Source: an uncultured Clostridia bacterium (lineage in GTDB: Bacteria; Bacillota; Clostridia; Oscillospirales; Acutalibacteraceae). Taken from it: a stretch of 6,699 nucleotides of DNA. A model generated the notes under the pieces. The model saw nothing but the letters and a program-made list of their open reading frames with translations. It was not told where the DNA came from and did not search any database. The position numbers and the translations under genes are program-made. The DNA lies in NCBI GenBank assembly GCA_945971755.1, contig CAMFPJ010000078.1:1-6699 (forward strand), given 5' to 3'. Below, piece after piece: positions 6,544 through 6,699 of the stretch (positions are counted from its first letter, which is position 1; each line of letters starts with the position of its first letter).

Positions 6544-6699
6544 CTATGCTTTTTCAGTTTTGGTAACGGTTAAAACTTTGTCTTTTACCGTAAATCTAAT
6601 ATTGTAATCAGAAAATTTTATTCCGTATTCCGTTCCGTCATCATTTTTATATGCGGGTCTTGGGTCTTGTGCAAGAATTTTTATTAAGCTTTGTTGTTT
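6544..6699 (-). CDS. trmO: 3' end of tRNA t6A37 N6-methyltransferase TrmO (partial)
   Basis: The - strand is open from the window edge to a TAG at 6544-6546, giving the last 51 residues of a protein. They include ILAQDPRPAYKNDDGTEYG followed by FSDYNIRFTVKDKVLTV. The QDPRPxY motif, the later EYG, and the YNIRF-V-D strand are typical of the C-terminus of TrmO (TsaA/YaeB, UPF0066), which uses S-adenosylmethionine to methylate N6-threonylcarbamoyladenosine at position 37 of certain tRNAs. The catalytic N-terminal beta-barrel lies beyond the window, so completeness cannot be judged. Identification rests on a short C-terminal signature recalled from the family. Confidence 0.85.
   Translation of the reverse strand, partial: KQQSLIKILAQDPRPAYKNDDGTEYGIKFSDYNIRFTVKDKVLTVTKTEKA

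Overview
This AT-rich window looks like chromosomal sequence from a low-GC Firmicute, probably a Clostridia or Oscillospiraceae-type gut bacterium. The evidence is the AT-rich base composition, dense gene packing, strong GGTGAT-type Shine-Dalgarno sites, two GTG starts, and proteins with Firmicutes-type motifs (for example SGECADEIFGG in asparagine synthetase). The taxonomic assignment is an inference from these traits only. The first 32 bases are not genomic: they match the Illumina Nextera read-2 transposase adapter, so this is a contig end with untrimmed adapter.

Layout. On the + strand, a recognisable promoter (49-77) drives typA/bipA (111-1931, ribosome-associated translational GTPase). 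After a 34-bp gap comes a divergent MreB/actin-family gene (1966-3015), probably co-transcribed with it. A perfect 10-bp hairpin (3015-3038) ends this unit. It is shared with the convergent asparagine synthetase gene asnB (3038-4867, - strand), and both stop codons touch the hairpin. asnB and the next gene are divergent, with a 106-bp spacer. That next gene (4974-6497, + strand) encodes a GH28-type right-handed beta-helix protein with no visible signal peptide and with two usual polygalacturonase active-site residues replaced. A second shared hairpin (6514-6543) separates it from the 3' end of a - strand gene (6544-6699). That partial gene is recognisable as trmO/tsaA, the tRNA t6A37 methyltransferase, and it runs off the window.

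The genes do not form one obvious pathway. They are housekeeping functions (ribosome GTPase, asparagine synthesis, tRNA modification) plus two less usual members, the MreB-like protein and the intracellular GH28-like protein. I see no CRISPR array, insertion sequence, tRNA, rRNA, prophage or defence system, and no convincing undescribed multi-gene system. The items most worth a second look are the altered nucleotide-site motifs of the MreB paralogue and the altered active site of the GH28-like protein.
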